Source: Sipunculus nudus
Lineage: Eukaryota; Annelida; Sipuncula; Golfingiida; Sipunculidae
Assembly (NCBI GenBank): GCA_026874595.1
Contig: CM049307.1
Coordinates: forward strand, 75,492,643 to 75,556,642
Reading direction: 5' to 3'
Length of the DNA: 64,000 nucleotides
Below are positions 38,536 to 49,856 of this stretch, one piece after another. The notes below the pieces were generated by a model. It ran no database searches, had not been told where the DNA came from, and saw nothing but the letters and a program-made list of their open reading frames with translations. Each line of letters begins with the position of its first letter. The stretch's first letter is position 1. The position numbers and the translations under genes were made by a program.

Positions 38536-39192
38536 CATGACCATGGGGTCAGTGAGATCACCATATTGTAAGTAGGAAGATAAGGGGTGTTGTTGTCAAC
38601 ACTTTCCGTACATGGTTGTATCAGTTTTCATTAAATTGTATAACACACCACAAAAAGTGCTAACTGTACATATTTGAATTCTGAGATCACCATACTGATA
38701 ACAATAGAGTGACACAGCCACTTATTTTGGGAATATGATACAATGAGGTTCCATATCCAAAGATCATCACTTTTCCTGACAGGTCTCAGTGTCAGTCCAA
38801 GACAGGAGTCCAAGTCTGAGTGTCTGAAAAAGTGATCTCAATTAAGTCAAAGTCCAGACTCAAGTCAACCACCACTGTTACTATCTATATCTACTCATTG
38901 GGGCAAAAGGTTGGCACAGTTTGTGATATACATCTATGAAGAGCTTCTGATAATGAAGAGCTCCTGTCTAATTTACTGGATGATAGTGGGCGATTTCAGA
39001 ATATATTTTAGAATTTAACCAAATATTATAATGACAATTAATACTCTGAAAAATTAAGTCACACTGACCAAAACTAAAAACTGACTGTTTACGAGTGATT
39101 AACATGGCATTGTTTCTGTTTCATTCATGTTATCCTGCAAATGATATAAATATAAACTTGTTTAATTTACATGGATTGTACAAATATTTATT

Positions 39193-39393
39193 ATAACCAA
39201 TCGCGGCACTCTTCATGGCTCCAGTGATGGCTTTTGGTAGTCTGCAGGGGTGGAGGAAACTGGAGTACCTGGAGAAAACAACCAGCCTTGAACGGGCAAC
39301 TGCAACCAACTCTCATGATCATGCCGGGGATCGAACCCAGGTCGCCAGCGGAGAGAGCCACGCGTTTTACCACTCAGCTGTCCAGGCCCAAGG
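39193..39393 (-). mobile_element. tRNA-derived SINE, family 2
   Basis: On the minus strand an A-box-like GCTGAGTGGTAAAACGCG is followed by a strong B box, GGGTTCGATCC. Next comes a body with TTTTCTCCAGGTACTCC and AGTTTCCTCCACCCC, a central motif I have seen in invertebrate SINEs with a conserved domain. This head is unlike family 1. It lies downstream of the small-Maf gene and has no visible role there. Confidence 0.8.
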
Positions 39394-40149
39394 ATGTATT
39401 TGATGTTATAAAAATTTAACCTGTTACCTGACTTTTAAGTCTACCACCAAAATTTATTTTTCACATTCACTATTAGGGCATTCTTGATTAGTTGCTACTG
39501 ACATAAATGTGTCTTTTTTTTTTGCATATAACTTGTGACAAATTAGGTCACAGTAACCAAATTTGATATCGTTAAGATCTTTACAATTAATTTCAGTCAC
39601 ATATTGAGCCACATACCTTGAGGAAATTAGATCATTGTGTTGTTCCAATTTGTTTTTTTTTTGCCAGATTTTACCTAATTACTGAGTTATGAAATATAAA
39701 AGAAGTTTGCCTGGAGCATCAACCATCAGACAAAATTGGTATACACTGATGACATGGATGGCAAATTATAAAAGAGTTTTTGGGGAGGACAACACAAAAA
39801 CTTCAAAGGCTGTTGTTGTTTAGTGTACTGAATTTATATTAACCTCAAGTCTGGAAATAACAATGAAGTTCCTCAGGAACAAAACCTGAAGACTTCTGGT
39901 ACATGCACTGAGTGACATTCCACTGCTGCACTGGATGACCTCTCAGTCCAGACATGAATCAGACCACTCCCCCCAGCAGTCATGATTCACAATCAGCCCA
40001 CACAGCAATGCTCACAAACACCATTAACCTGTCTCTTATTTGTGCACGTGCACTAAAACTTATCACCATGGCTACAGAATACTGATCTTGTAACAATGGT
40101 AGAAATTCACACACCATCCTTAAATATTTATTATCAATGTCTAACACCT

Positions 40150-40390
40150 TGATGACATGCAAGCTGACGAAAAGTGTAAACAATAACAGGGTTTACTGGG
40201 TTCAAATGAAGAAAAAATATTTGAAGGGAACTTAATAAGACTTATATTGTAACCTCTCTTTTTCCTTTGATGATATACAAGTTTACCAAAAATGTAACAA
40301 ATAACAGGGTTTATTGGGTTCAAAAGAAAAAAAATATGTGAAGGGAACATAATAGACTTATTTGGTAACCCCTTTTTCTCAGTATCTGTG
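40150..40390. repeat. Two-copy tandem duplication, about 118 bp
   Basis: AATAACAGGGTTTACTGGG at about 40182 recurs as AATAACAGGGTTTATTGGG at about 40300, with GAAGGGAACTTAATA/GAAGGGAACATAATA and TTGTAACCTC/TGGTAACCCC in register. The copies differ by several substitutions, so the duplication is not recent. Confidence 0.8.
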
Positions 40391-41454
40391 TACTTTTCCA
40401 CCCAAACAGGATCAATCCAAATTTGTCAACAATTTCCACAAGGCTGTCCTTATAATAAACGGGTTAATTTATGCAACCACTGGACTGGATCACCTTTAAG
40501 GTCAAAGGGTACCTATATGGTCTTACTCTGAATATCCAAATGAACTCTGGCAAGAAAGTACACTCAGTTATGACATGTGATAAATGTATTAAATGTTTCT
40601 TCAATACATTAAAAGAGCAATTAAAAATTCTATACATTTAAGAGCAATTAAAAATTGAATTAAATATTTTAACTGAAAGTGCAAAGAAATACTACTGAAT
40701 TATATTTTTATATATTTGTGTGTGTGCTATCGTATACCAATTACTATATCATATAATTTTCTTTGAGCACATAAGAATTAAAATAAATTGGCCCAGGCAT
40801 CTCATATTTCAAATGCATCACATCAACTCCAAAATGTGTCTATTTTGCCTTAATTACCGTGATCTGGTACAGACCCATGAACTGTTTACATCACACACAT
40901 GAATGAGGTTTAGCTTATTTAGATAATTCTTTTCTCAATTATAAAATTTTAATTTCTCTTTTGTAATTGGAATTATAAATGGGAATGTCTTGTGGTGTTT
41001 ATAAACTTTCTGCAAAATCTCTCTTGTGATTACTATAATCTAACTGCTTTTGGGAAATTCACAAGTTTTACTAGGCTACAGTAAGATATATATTATTTAT
41101 ATATAATATGGGTGGGTTGTGAATGTACTGAGATGACTGATGTTAAATAAATAAAGGAAGACACATCAACAAGCCTCATTCATAGACAATAATGTGATGA
41201 CCCACTCCCACACCTATACTAATAAGAAACATAGAAAAAAGTTATCAATGGACAGATGAGTAAGCCACACTCAGCAAGTACTCTCAATGGCTTGTACTTG
41301 GGATCGTTCAGTGCCATACATCGTGTTTAATCTTTTTTGACCTTTTTCATCACACCATCCCACTCATGCTATTATCTGTGGAAGAATGTTCTTTTGTGAC
41401 AATCAGTCATCTCTTGAAACCATACAAGGACACATTATAATATAGAAAGAATAA
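40391..41454. other. Intergenic between gene tails, nothing supportable
   Basis: AT-rich sequence downstream of the likely poly(A) signal of the small-Maf gene; no exon or repeat copy is recognised. Confidence 0.4.
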
Positions 41455-41460
41455 TTTATT
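41455..41460 (-). terminator. Candidate poly(A) signal of the small-Maf gene
   Basis: TTTATT on the + strand is AATAAA on the minus strand. It would give a 3' untranslated region of about 2.1 kb from the stop codon at 43601. Other uses of this hexamer cannot be excluded. Confidence 0.35.
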
Positions 41461-43600
41461 AAAATGCCTGTAACATACAAACACTTTGCATTGAGAACAT
41501 CTGACAAATATGGACGCAATATGATGTGTTATGAATGTAACAAACTCCTTTCTAAAGTCAAGGAAAACATGCAAATTTGATTATTAATAACTAGATTTTA
41601 GTCCATAATCTTATAAAGATTTTTAATATTACACAGGCAAAATGTACCCATAATGATGTTAATGATGAATTGAAATCATGTGACATGAGAGGTTTTACCT
41701 TTTGACATCATATGCTCACAGTTAATCATAAAAAATGTAGCCATATCCGAAATAATTTTAACAAAAATAATAATTAACACATAAGTGCACTAAATTAGAT
41801 ATATTTTAAATCTATTTAAAGTGAAATCTTTGATTTAAGAAATAATTTCTCTGTTGCTTAAAGAATGTGAAAAAAATAAGATATAGTCAAAAACAATCAA
41901 ATATCCATTATTCAAACATGCTGGATATTTTCCCATCTGACACTGTTTTGCAGATAAAAAATAGGTCATACTAAACCTATCATGTACCCAGTTACCACCA
42001 AGCACCTTTGGTTTATAATTAGTACCATTTTTTAATGTATGGTAACCGGTAATTACACTAAACGACTCTGGCTGGACATGACCAACAGACTTATTAACAT
42101 GTGTTTGAACAAACATCCTCAAACATGTGTTCATGGTCCATTCCTACAGTCATGTCCTCATAAATATGCCTGTCCTGCCATTCTTAGAATAAACCATTGG
42201 TCATGAAACCCTGTTTACATATGTGAATGATATGCTACTTACTGTGGAGTACTGAGCTCCCACATGGGTCACAAACATTGACCAATCAGCTGCTGATATT
42301 TGACAACGTGGCCAATCAGCTTCTTACAAGTATGGAATGCATGAGCAAGTGGACAAGGACAACTTAAATAACCACAACAACCACAACATTACTATATTTT
42401 TTTAAAAGTAATACTGTTTTTTTATAAATAACAAATGATAAACTTCACTTCAGCTGTATCCTATATAAAACATGCTACATGCGATTATGCTGGTGACAAA
42501 AAATAAAAAATACACAACAGCACTCAATCATATTAATGAACAATTAAATTAACTTAATAACAGCACAATATGGTTTATACTCCAACCATATACACCATGC
42601 AGTGTTAAAATCCGGGATAATTCTGAGACATTCATTCCAAATTATGAAAATAAAAGGCTACATCTAAGAAATTTTGACTGAAAAGAAAACGGCCCTTGAA
42701 AATTTAAATAATAAATACTTTGCGTTTTCTCATACTATTTTCCAAGATAGATCAAAGAACCACCATAACAAACATAGTTCATAATGGTCTCTTTAACAAT
42801 AAAAGGCGGCAATAATTGTCATCTCTGTGGCAGGATTGATCGTCCCAGGATATATATGACTCTGTGGAACAGGTGGCAGCAGTAGTTTGAACAAGATGGG
42901 TACAGGTATTGGCAGTTGTAACATTCGCTCCACAGTCTCAGGATGAAATGAACTCATAAATATACAAATGTGGTGAACAATCTACCAATCAGGAGGACCT
43001 TATATATTCACTGAGAATCTATGTTGGGTGGGGACTGAGGAGACGGGGCCATTGGTTCCCCTGTGATATTTTTTTCATAACAAGATTATGAATTTCTCTG
43101 ACATTTTTAACCAGGTGCAAATATCACCCTTTTAAACTGTTACTTCACAAAATTTTCTAGTAAAAGTGGCCTCTCTTCTCATATCTTAATGTAGATACAT
43201 TCCCCTGCCCCGTTTAAATATTACAATTAGATCCATAGTAAAATGGTGTTTGTGCGAATGTGAAATATGAAGTGTATGCTTTGGATTTGTGTTATGAGTT
43301 TGAACTAGACTTCCTTTCACAACGCAAAATAAATACATCACACTCTGCGCACAAACACTGACTGGGACAAACATCCTGGCAGTTCACAAAATTAAAACCT
43401 CTGTACGGTGGCAACTTGCGTTGGATGAAAAGTCAACTACAGACTGATGGCAGTAGTGAAAACTAAAATAACATGAAAATCAACTTCAAAAGTCTTAACA
43501 TACATGTAATAGAGAATGTTTGTTTGGTCTGTTACTGTGGAAAGTTGTGAGCAATAGGATGTAATGAGATGCGTGGAGTTTGTGCGTGACCTTTTGGAGG
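41461..43600 (-). other. Probable 3' untranslated region of the small-Maf gene
   Basis: This is the stretch downstream of the stop codon on the minus strand, ending at the candidate poly(A) signal. It is AT-rich, has no SINE, satellite or MITE copies, and contains no coding signal. Assignment as transcript rests only on position. Confidence 0.35.
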
Positions 43601-44026
43601 TCAGCTTGGTGAGATAGGAGGCTCTGGCTTGATCACTGTGATCTTCTGTATTTTATTGCTGACGGATATATTTTGTAAGGCTGAGTACTTGGTCCTCAAA
43701 TCTTGAAGTTCATGTCGCATCTTATTATTTTCACTTCGGAGTTTGTCCACTTCTACTTGTAATGTCTGCCTCTCTTGCTCCAATTCTTCTTTTTGTGTTA
43801 ACCTGCGTTCTCTACAATTTGCAGCATAACCTCTATTCTTGAGGGTTCTTCGACGCTGTTTTAGTTTTAAGACTTCATCTCGAGGTAGACCGCGTAACAT
43901 CCGGTTCAACTCACGAACTGTTAACATAACTAGGTCATGGTCTGATATTGAGAAGTTTGGAGAGTCCTGGAATTCTTGGTATTGGCTACTAGAACCTTCA
44001 GAGCTGTCATCATTCTTTGGTTTTGC
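43601..44026 (-). CDS. MAFK: Small Maf transcription factor, terminal bZIP exon
   Basis: The acceptor is TGTATTCTTTCCAG|GCA and the stop TGA is at 43601-43603, giving 141 residues. Residues 28-56 are the Maf extended homology region ([16 protein letters not shown]) and residues 57-81 the basic region ([20 protein letters not shown]), with the Tyr typical of Maf. Heptad positions L82, L89, L96, M103, L110 and L117 form the zipper. There is no transactivation domain, which defines small Mafs (MAFF/G/K, fly maf-S). The tail KITVIKPEP resembles the ITIVK-type end of vertebrate small Mafs and includes an IKPE SUMO-type site. Small Mafs dimerise with CNC factors such as Nrf2/NFE2 or with themselves and bind MARE/ARE sites in the nucleus. 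The family call is firm; which vertebrate paralogue it matches is meaningless if there is one ancestral gene. Confidence 0.96.
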   Translation of the reverse strand, partial: AKPKNDDSSEGSSSQYQEFQDSPNFSISDHDLVMLTVRELNRMLRGLPRDEVLKLKQRRRTLKNRGYAANCRERRLTQKEELEQERQTLQVEVDKLRSENNKMRHELQDLRTKYSALQNISVSNKIQKITVIKPEPPISPS

Positions 44027-45805
44027 CTGGAAAGAATACAAAATAGACTTTATAAACAATCACCATTATTTAAACATTATTCAAATGTAAAAAGGGATGC
44101 AGGTAAAATATTGTCTTGGCTAGTTTCACTAGACTTGGATTATGTCACTGTAGAAAGGAATCTAATTCAATGAGGTCATGACATTAAGTGACAATACATA
44201 ATGGAATTTATTAAATAACTGCACTTAATGTAGCGTGATCATTCAGTAAACCGTGTTGAATAATGATGTTTCGATTTAAATGGGCATCTTAAAGGAGTGT
44301 TTATTGAGCGAATTATGCAAGACATGGCTAGCGCCAAATTTGCCCAGTCATAGAATATTTGACCCAGGGGTTCACCCTTTGACCTTTGACCAAACACCCA
44401 TGGGTCATATATGCAACCCCTAAAATGGTCATGTAATTAAGTCAGCAACTGAATAATGCCCAAACAGCAGACAATAAAATCTCCTGACCATCAGTTAACA
44501 AAGTTCAGGTCAGTGTGGACTGGTGTGTGACTCACAAAGTATGCCCTGACACAAATATTTACATAGTGAAGAGAAATGCTGTATAGAGACTTAGAGGCAT
44601 TCATGCATGGCTGCCAAAATGCATACATCATCAAGGATTACACAAGTGTGCTGGTCACGACATCCAGTCATGATAACTTCCAACAAATCATGAGTCTGCA
44701 CCATTCTAAGCTCTTAATGGGAGGTCAAGAAGTTTCAACATTTTTCTATTGAACAAGAAGTGACTCATCATCACAATATGTTGACTGTTTACCTGTATGA
44801 CTGTTTACCTGTATGAATCGAATAAACAGGTTGACAAACACCAACTCCAAGAAGGAAGTAAGGTCTATAAATATATTGTGGTCTCTAAATATATGTCAGA
44901 GTCAATGTTCTGCCAAGTGTAAATTCCGATCAGCGGCTATCACCATCATCAGCCAAGCTGTTTTGGAATTATAAGCATCCCTACCTTTGGTGTCAACAGA
45001 TAATAAAAGGGGACAGCAAAAACTATCAAAGCCTCATTTTTTTCTGGTACAAAGTACCACAGAATTGGAGTATAAACATATTAATTTCCAGGATTCTCAT
45101 TTACACTTCAGGCCACAAGGCTGAATAACAACCTGATTGATTGACTGATGTAAGTTTATTTTTTCGTTATCAAATGTTGACCTATAACATGACCTACCAT
45201 TCTGCCAATCACCAGACGTTAAGAGATCGGTATCAGCCATGAGCTGACCATATGCTCTCATCAATCAGTGAACTAACATCAAAACAGCAGCTTTCTGGTA
45301 AACATCTATAGAGTCATCCGGTACACAATATCAACACAGGCAGAATTTGCGTCATTGGCAGTTCCCCCCATGGTGTTAACATTCCAATCACTTTATGACT
45401 GAATAACCACTGATATCATGTCCACACAAGTGACCAGTGTCCAGGCTTGAACTGACCGGTAGATGACCTGTGCCAAACACTTGTGCAATACTTGGTACTA
45501 GAGGGTATACACAGGCTCTCATTGTAAGCCTCACTCTGAGCTTCGATATTGCACTAGCCTGACCCCACATTTCTGCTGACTAATCATAACACTGGCAACA
45601 ACTGGCAACAACCAGAAAGTTCTGCGTCTTAGCCTAGGGTTCAATATGAAGGACACTTACGTGACTCCAAACAGAAGATTGCTCTCCACTGAGAAATTTT
45701 TGTATTTTCTGTATAATTTGTTTACAGACCACAACATGTCCTCAAGGATCCCTCCCTATTAGAATTATTGGTTTGTACCAAATAAGAATAAAGCATGTAA
45801 CTTAC
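44027..45805 (-). other. Intron of the small-Maf gene
   Basis: Lies between the 14-codon exon and the bZIP exon. No further exon is supported; short open frames here lack a phase-compatible pair of splice sites. Confidence 0.7.
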
Positions 45806-45847
45806 CAGGTTCAAAGGCTCTGAGTCCATAGGGCTTTTTGGCCTGGC
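45806..45847 (-). CDS. MAFK: Small Maf, 14-codon internal exon
   Basis: Acceptor CTCTTTGTCCACAG|GCC and donor CTG|GTAAGT frame 42 nt, exactly 14 codons in phase 0 (ARPKSPMDSEPLNL). It joins in frame to the bZIP exon. Its start ARPK resembles the AKPK that begins the bZIP exon, and its end MDSEPLNL resembles the MDHEEPLDL that ends the upstream exon, so it may derive from exon duplication or be an alternative cassette. Its internal Met would give a protein of 149 residues, the usual small-Maf size. It can be skipped without a frame change. Confidence 0.8.
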
Positions 45848-46353
45848 CTGTGGACAAAGAGAGAGGAAATTCATGAGATAAATTATATACCTAAGAATTA
45901 CAATAATTGTACCCAGTTGAACAAACACTTTAAATAGCCATTATACAATTTCTTGCAATTTGGTAAATCTGACCTTGTTTTAATAGTACTTATTTAAATG
46001 TTATGCCAATGTGCTGAGTAAGTTAGAAATATACAATAATGAAACTTTCAGGTAAAGATAAAAGCTAGTATATATTATAACACAGATACATGAATCATGT
46101 GTCTATAAGACTGTATGTTTTAAATACCTACATTGACCTGAACCATTGGTGCCATTCAGACTGTTAAGTACTCCCAAGCTTTCTGCAAGATCTGTTCTGC
46201 TAACTGTATAAAAATTCCACACAAGCACAGTACTGAACTCAATATATGCTGTGTCAGCTGATTTTCAACCCAGCACACTCAGCTAGAGCCCATGTGTCGG
46301 TCTGGCCTGTATGCAGGTCGCTTGCTCAATAATTCTGAGGGAGCCACCAAAAC

Positions 46354-46366
46354 TGCTGACTCAGCA
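46354..46366. promoter_or_regulatory. Perfect T-MARE (Maf recognition element)
   Basis: TGCTGACTCAGCA is the full 13-bp palindromic TRE-type MARE. Read on the + strand it also contains TGACTCAGC, the core bound by CNC/small-Maf heterodimers. It lies in an intron of the small-Maf gene itself, about 0.5 kb upstream of the 14-codon exon, where an internal promoter could make the short form. Vertebrate small-Maf genes are known Nrf2/small-Maf targets, so feedback control is a fair inference, but a 13-mer alone does not prove binding. Confidence 0.6.
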
Positions 46367-48249
46367 CTATGTGGCATGATGTAAACAAACTGTATAGCAT
46401 GACTAGGCTTATCTACGCACACTTTATGTATAGCGTGCATGTGTTCGGGCAGTTTCTGCTTAGCAATCAATCACAATTCAACCTGTAGGGGTCCTTGGGT
46501 ACACTAAAATGTGATGATGCAATATATATAAAATGTACTTTGGAAGGAGCTCGCCCTCTCAATTAATGTAGGTGGGCAGGACCCTGCATGGTGAGCCAGC
46601 AGATATAACAAAGACCTGCACTGCCCACTCTGGGTGTTGCCACCACTACCTACACTCCCTCCATAATGACATTTTCTTCATGGGTTTAACATCTCCTGCC
46701 TTTTTGCAAGTGCACATTAGTTTATGTACATTTAAAAGCGATATAAACTCTGGTCTATTCTCAGGTGTGTCATGCGTAGTGAAATGTAAAATGAAAGTAC
46801 TTGTGGTTTGTTTCCTACCATTGCCCCACCCATATGTCATGTTAAGAACTCAAATACTCACTGTAAAATTAAAACCACAATTCCCTTAATCAATACAACA
46901 TGTTATAAAATGAAACAGAATGAACAGAATTTTAAAAATTATTACAATACATTTAAGCCATAAGGTTTCTTGATAGCAAACCTATACAAATTAAAAAAGT
47001 AATTTGACAAAAATACTGCTGTTTATTTAATTGTTTAGATAATTAGCACTCTTACCTTAATGTGTATTTTTTTAATTATAATGATTGGATTCTTTCTCAA
47101 ATTACAAATAACTGAAAAGCCTTATGAATTTGTAATAACTTCATTTTAATAAATTCATTTTATCATTTCACTTTTATTCTAGAATTTGAAGAGAATTTAA
47201 CACAAAATATTTAGTCACAATAAATTGCTTTCCAAATTCACTTTCAAAGTTTACTTTTAATCTGATAAAATATATACTACATGCAGAAATGTGATATTAA
47301 TTTTATTAATCATTCATTGCTTAAGCCATATGGTCAAATCAAAATTAGAAGTTATACAATATAAAACCATCAATAAAATATATACTACTCACATAAACAT
47401 GATATTAACTTTTAATTTAATTGATCACTGAATAATTTGTAGGTATTATAAAGTCCAGATAAAGGTTTAAAGTTTTAATTACGTTCTTACTTTTAATATA
47501 ATTTATAAAAAAAATTGTCTAGTTTCACTGAATATTATCAATATAAATAATTGATGCTGTCTCTCAACTCATATCATGCTAAGTTGGTGACTGACTTATA
47601 TATATGCATATCAGGCAAGCGCAAAGTTCTTCGTCAAAATTCAAGTACAGATAAAACCATATGGACCCCCCTGGTTTCAAACCATATATCTCAAATAAGT
47701 AAGTAGGTGAGAGAAGACAAAGACAGCTCATACTGTAAGTGACTCTGTTATATACTTCTTTACATAACCTACTTAGCAAGATTACATGGACAAAGAGCTA
47801 AAAGAGATGAGGCCCTTGTCCAGAAATGGATATGTATTTGTGTCTATTATTTTGGCCACTTGACAATATATGGGAGAGCCATGAAGTAGCAGATGGTAGT
47901 ACAAACTTGCATCTGGAGCAACGCGAGGCAAAAGACGCCTGCAGTTGTACGTGAGAACAGTAAAGAGTGGCCCGATTCCGAGCTACCCAAACACATGTAG
48001 TGCAAAAAGGATACACTGTTGTCAGCATGTACACATACCGGAGCACCCCTGCCATCTTACATCACAAGTACTGCACCAAGCACAAATTTAAAGTCACTCT
48101 CCATACATGTACAGTCAGGCATTTTATCTCCTCCAATAAGATGGAGGAAGGTTTTAATCTTACTCTGTGTCTGTCTGACTGTATGCCTGCCTACCCACAT
48201 ATCAGTCTGTCTATATTTGTGAGACATAACATACTACTATTACTGTGAA

Positions 48250-48435
48250 AATCTAAAAATTATATCCAGCTAAGGGACCTCAATAAAGTGATCACATTTC
48301 CTAAGGGTGGTCATCCAAGCAAGGTCTGATATCAAGAGCAAAACCAAAAGAGAACAAAGACAATGAAAAAAGTGGTCATTATTTTGTGGTGGTCGCTAAA
48401 CTGAGGTTGTCATTTGGTGAGGTCTTATTGTACTG
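48250..48435. mobile_element. Degraded DNA-transposon end
   Basis: GTGGTCATTATTTTGTGGTG and GGTCGCTAAACTGAGG, then GTGAGGTCTTATTGTACTGTA, recall the terminal and subterminal repeats of the pogo-like element at 25000-26188 (GTGGTCGTAATTGTGGGGTGG...CACTGTA), but are clearly a different, older family. The left end at 48272 (GGGACCTCAATAAAGTGATC) could be its partner. No coding part is seen. Confidence 0.35.
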
Positions 48436-49609
48436 TACTATGCTGATTTTAATATGTACAAATTTTCTTATGTTAAAAATATACCTTAATGAAGCAATTA
48501 TTAGATTTCTTCAGGAACTCTGTGACCTTGGAATTATCCCATTTTTGTTCATACAATAACCGTATGGACACACTGTTATTTTCAAAATTGTCGAGGAGGT
48601 TCATTTAAACCACTGTCTTGAACTTTAAGATAATTCTATACCCCTTCATTGTCATATTGTTACCTTGTACTGTATTCAACAAGGAGTGCCATTACAGGGG
48701 ATAATTTGATCCTTTAACAACAAGGCACTAAATCTATGAAACATAAAATGATGATTTATCCCAGCACACTTTAGATCTTTGCAATCTCAATTGTCTCGAT
48801 CTTATCAGTCATTCATCAAACTGTAAAGCTTTATCTGCATGATAAGGATATATATTATCCACAACTTTTTTAATTATCATTCTTTTGATCTGCCAAGTGG
48901 CTAATGAGGAAAAAATTTATTATTTTGCACTTAAAAGAGAAGGAAGAGCCAGCTAGTGCAATCCCTTTAAAACACGTGCCTGCTTGACAACCACACAACT
49001 TCCTTGACCCTCAACCAGGAAGTCTGAAGATCAACAAAATGCCTTTCTGCTGGATATCACTCGATCACTACTTAACATGAGCTCGTCCTTTTAGTTAAAT
49101 TCATGCCCAAGTGTTCTGAGGAATTTCATTGGCAAATTCAGCACAACAGGGAAGCATCCGTTATCCGTTCTGTCCTACAGTGGTCGTAGTGGTAGCCAAA
49201 GGGTTCAGATTTGGTTCCAGGAATACCCCTCCCCAAAAAAAGGTTTATTGGATCACATTTCACATGTGGTTTTAATTGTCTTTGCAACAGGCAGTGCAAG
49301 GAACCCGTCTTTTTTCATGTCTAGCTCGAACCCTGCTCCATAATACAATTCACATGAAAGTTGAATGCCTCAATTTTTTATGCTTGAACAACTGCCTATG
49401 GATAAGGATGTGTACAGAATGCGAAAAACATCAGTAATCAGATTAGCGTTTGCAATTTTCCTTCTGAACATCAGTATATATGTATTTTAGGCTTAATTAT
49501 CATGCATTTTAGGGTTGCTCTTCAGCATTTCAGCAAATCAAATTTATGTGGTTTTCTTAATATTACAGCATACTGCATTTATAATTTCTGTTTTGATGCT
49601 GTACCACAG

Positions 49610-49690
49610 CCATTATTATATTATATTATATTTGATAATATATCTGATATTAAATTTGATATTATATTATATTATATTATATTATACATT
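49610..49690. repeat. TTATA-type pentanucleotide repeat
   Basis: Runs of TTATA/ATATT broken by a short GATAATATCTGATATTAAATT stretch. Simple-sequence DNA close to the donor of the exon at 49749. Confidence 0.85.
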
Positions 49691-49748
49691 TTAATCCCTA
49701 GTTTTAAGACATAGTCATAATAATGATGACGGTAAATGATGTACTTAC

Positions 49749-49856
49749 AAGATCTAGAGGTTCTTCATGGTCCATGCGTGTCCAGCGTTCTACCCTGTGC
49801 TGCGACTGCTGCTGGTCGTAGTGGTAGCCAAAGATGACTGGGACGTGTACTGGTGC
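49749..49856 (-). CDS. MAFK: Small Maf, 36-codon internal exon
   Basis: Acceptor GCTATGTTTTACAG|GCA and donor CTT|GTAAGT frame 108 nt, exactly 36 codons in phase 0. The peptide starts APVHVPVIFGYHYD, continues with a Gln-rich stretch (QQQSQH) and ends VERWTRMDHEEPLDL. It has no known domain and is an N-terminal extension absent from vertebrate small Mafs. CpG and GC are higher than in flanking introns. It is the first exon that all alternative first exons could splice to. Its internal Met could also start translation: Met to the end of the bZIP exon is 164 residues, or 150 if the 14-codon exon is skipped. Confidence 0.8.

Larger units (their letters stand above)
45848..49748 (-). other. Intron of the small-Maf gene
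   Basis: Mostly AT-rich sequence. It contains a perfect 13-bp Maf recognition element (46354-46366), a degraded transposon end (48250-48435) and a fragment related to the exon at 49749-49856 (about 49150-49205). Confidence 0.7.

Noticed and set aside
45388-45570. Minus-strand frame as a further small-Maf first exon
   Set aside because: Possible donors leave the wrong phase for the next exon and there is no promoter-like sequence.
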